Origin: Phycisphaerae bacterium
GTDB lineage: Bacteria > Planctomycetota > Phycisphaerae > UBA1845 > PWPN01
Reading direction: 5' to 3'
Assembly: GCA_018003015.1 (NCBI GenBank)
Contig: JAGNEZ010000015.1
Coordinates: 1 to 64,000 of the forward strand
Length of the DNA stretch: 64,000 bases
Both the position numbers and the translations under genes were made by a program. Shown in pieces: positions 62,581 to 64,000 of this stretch; positions within the stretch are counted from its first letter, which is position 1, and each line of letters starts with the position of its first letter. Under the pieces are notes generated by a model. The model searched no databases and was not told the origin of the DNA. It saw only the letters and a program-made list of their open reading frames with translations.

Positions 62581-64000
62581 TCAGCACATTCTCTGTGCCA
62601 TCGCCCGGTCAAATCGCGCAATGCCCTCGCTGAGAATCTCCTTCAGCGCCTCTGCCCCCTCGATCACGCCTTCCACAAATCGCAGATCGCGGGCTAGCTG
62701 GGCCCTGGCCAATTCGATTCCCTCCGTCTCAGTCAGCTTCAGCCGCCGGTCGGCGCTGAACCGTTGCAGCTCGGCATGCTGCGAGACCGCACTGATCATC
62801 TGGTAGGCATGGTCGTGCCCGTCGATCCTGACCCGCAGGGCATCCACCGCCGCAATCCTGCGATTGAACGCCGGGGGATCATTCAGCAGCGTCTCCAGTT
62901 CCTTGAGCAGGGCGACCATCTCCTTGCAGTCGACCACCATCTCGTCCACCTCTTCGATCCGTCGGCCAAGCTCCCTTCGCCCCGCCTCCAATCGTGACGG
63001 GTCGTGCCACCGGGTCTTCTCACGATAGGCCAGCAGCTCGCCGGGAATCGGCCGGGTGCAGTACTGACCGGCGGCCTCCGCCAGACTCATGACCCGCGTC
63101 CCCGCCTTGCGGACACCGCCCTCGGTCGCATCGATCACCCGGCCGGGCACGGTGCTGAAGTCGCCTTCGAACTGCTGCAGGTAGGTGAACAACTGTTCGT
63201 CGGTGTAAACGGCGCGACCCTGGACATCCTTGACCTTCATCAGGATGTGCCGGGTGCGCACAATCCGCTCCCATTCCATCATCTCGATGGTTGAGAACCG
63301 GTTGAGCTGAGGACGCCACAAGCCATGGATGGCCACGCCTGGTGAGTAGTACACATGATTGGTGTAGGCCAGATCCTGACCCACCAGAATGATTGGATCG
63401 CAACCCATGTACAGCGCCAGGTAGAACGCCAGGTGAGCGACGGTCGCACCGGCCTTGAGCCCGTCACGGGCGGCCAAACGGTCGCCGACGCACAGCCGGG
63501 CGAAGCTGTTGCTCAATACCGAAATCGGCCCGGGATAGTGATCGGGCACGTGCCAGGTCACCTTCGGCTCAATCACCAGATGAGTCTGACTCACCTCCCC
63601 GATGCCCTCGAAGAACCGCTTGGACATCTCGTGATAGTCCAGCGCGGTGACGAAGTGCGGTCGGATCCCGCGATCCAACAGCGTCTTGAACGTCGTCTGC
63701 ACCGCCACCAGGACCGCCCGGCTCTGCAAGTCCGCCAACTGGTCGATGTTCTTCCGCAGCGACGGGCCGGCGGAAACCACGATGCCCGGGTATCCCTTGA
63801 ATCGGTCTCGCAGCGGATCTATGGGCGGCGTCGAAAGATAGATCGGCAGATTGTTGGTGATGTTGCGACAGGTGATACGCGAGTTGGTCACCAGCGTCAC
63901 CAGACTCATGCGGCAGTAGGTCATGAAGTCCGCGATCATCTTGCGGAGAGCGGCGTGGAACGGGCCGGCCACGCGCTCCGACGGCGGATGGCTGACGAAC
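62581..64000 (-). CDS. DUF115 / MptE-like protein, 5' end outside the window
   Basis: At least 473 residues, with the frame open to base 64000, so the start is missing. The core domain has IVVSAGPSLRKNID (the DUF115 motif), PHFVTALDYHE, ADHYPGPISVLSNS-like strands, LALYMGCDPIILVGQDLAYT and YYSPG. This family includes archaeal 6-hydroxymethylpterin diphosphokinases (MptE) and bacterial Maf proteins that modify flagellin with nonulosonic acids. In this setting a glycan-transfer role, together with the downstream gene, is more likely than pterin synthesis, but both are open. The C-terminal third is helical. Confidence 0.8.
   Translation of the reverse strand, partial: FVSHPPSERVAGPFHAALRKMIADFMTYCRMSLVTLVTNSRITCRNITNNLPIYLSTPPIDPLRDRFKGYPGIVVSAGPSLRKNIDQLADLQSRAVLVAVQTTFKTLLDRGIRPHFVTALDYHEMSKRFFEGIGEVSQTHLVIEPKVTWHVPDHYPGPISVLSNSFARLCVGDRLAARDGLKAGATVAHLAFYLALYMGCDPIILVGQDLAYTNHVYYSPGVAIHGLWRPQLNRFSTIEMMEWERIVRTRHILMKVKDVQGRAVYTDEQLFTYLQQFEGDFSTVPGRVIDATEGGVRKAGTRVMSLAEAAGQYCTRPIPGELLAYREKTRWHDPSRLEAGRRELGRRIEEVDEMVVDCKEMVALLKELETLLNDPPAFNRRIAAVDALRVRIDGHDHAYQMISAVSQHAELQRFSADRRLKLTETEGIELARAQLARDLRFVEGVIEGAEALKEILSEGIARFDRAMAQRMC

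Noticed and set aside
1-64000. tRNA, rRNA, CRISPR arrays, transposases, attachment sites
   Set aside because: Looked for and not seen. Repeats in the window are protein-coding domain repeats, not CRISPR or IS ends.

Overview
This is a GC-rich chromosomal window, densely coded on both strands, probably from a planctomycete (Phycisphaerae-like). Three things support that guess: Thr/Gln/Arg-Pro-Ala linkers of the TQPA/TRPA type in many exported proteins, a secreted protein with a dockerin-like DxDxDGDVD tail, and a CxxCGY zinc-ribbon membrane protein. The lineage is inferred from protein style; there is no rRNA, tRNA, CRISPR array or insertion sequence in the window to confirm it.

Layout. 1-423: 3' end of hisF. 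626-1603 (-): an orphan sugar-binding lipoprotein. 2127-14864 (+): a compact, overlapping type II secretion operon (cluster I), gspE-F-G-H-I-J-K-L-M-C-D, with two lipoprotein genes behind it (14882-16749). 16781-20253 (-): a three-subunit proton-translocating transhydrogenase, preceded by a small HEAT-like gene. 21007-27240 (+): a complete ISC iron-sulfur assembly operon, iscR-iscS-iscU-iscA-hscB-hscA-fdx-iscX, with a good promoter at 20881-20909. 27291-54675 (-): a 27-kb second type II-like operon (cluster II). 55512-60032 (+): a secreted protein with a dockerin-like tail, a hydrolase-fold lipoprotein and an exported amidohydrolase. 60051-64000 (-): a zinc-ribbon membrane protein, a radical-SAM-like protein without cluster cysteines, and a DUF115/MptE-like protein cut by the window end.

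The most unusual system is cluster II. It runs gspF-G-H-I-J-K, a PilM/PilN-type GspL, and a GspM/GspC-like protein carrying an InlB-type domain. It then encodes a 3574-residue protein made of about 33 secretin N-domain-like repeats with no secretin pore, next a 1720-residue secretin with about 15 such repeats before its pore domain, and finally a lipoprotein and a membrane-anchored protein. It has no gspE, so it may borrow the cluster I ATPase. Its minor pseudopilins and many of the repeats carry long Gly-rich inserts. I read it as a secretion or uptake machine with a greatly extended periplasmic part; that function is inference.

The ISC operon is also notable. IscR, HscB and HscA each carry an extra Cys- or His-rich element, and the HscB one resembles the N-terminal zinc finger of animal HSC20.
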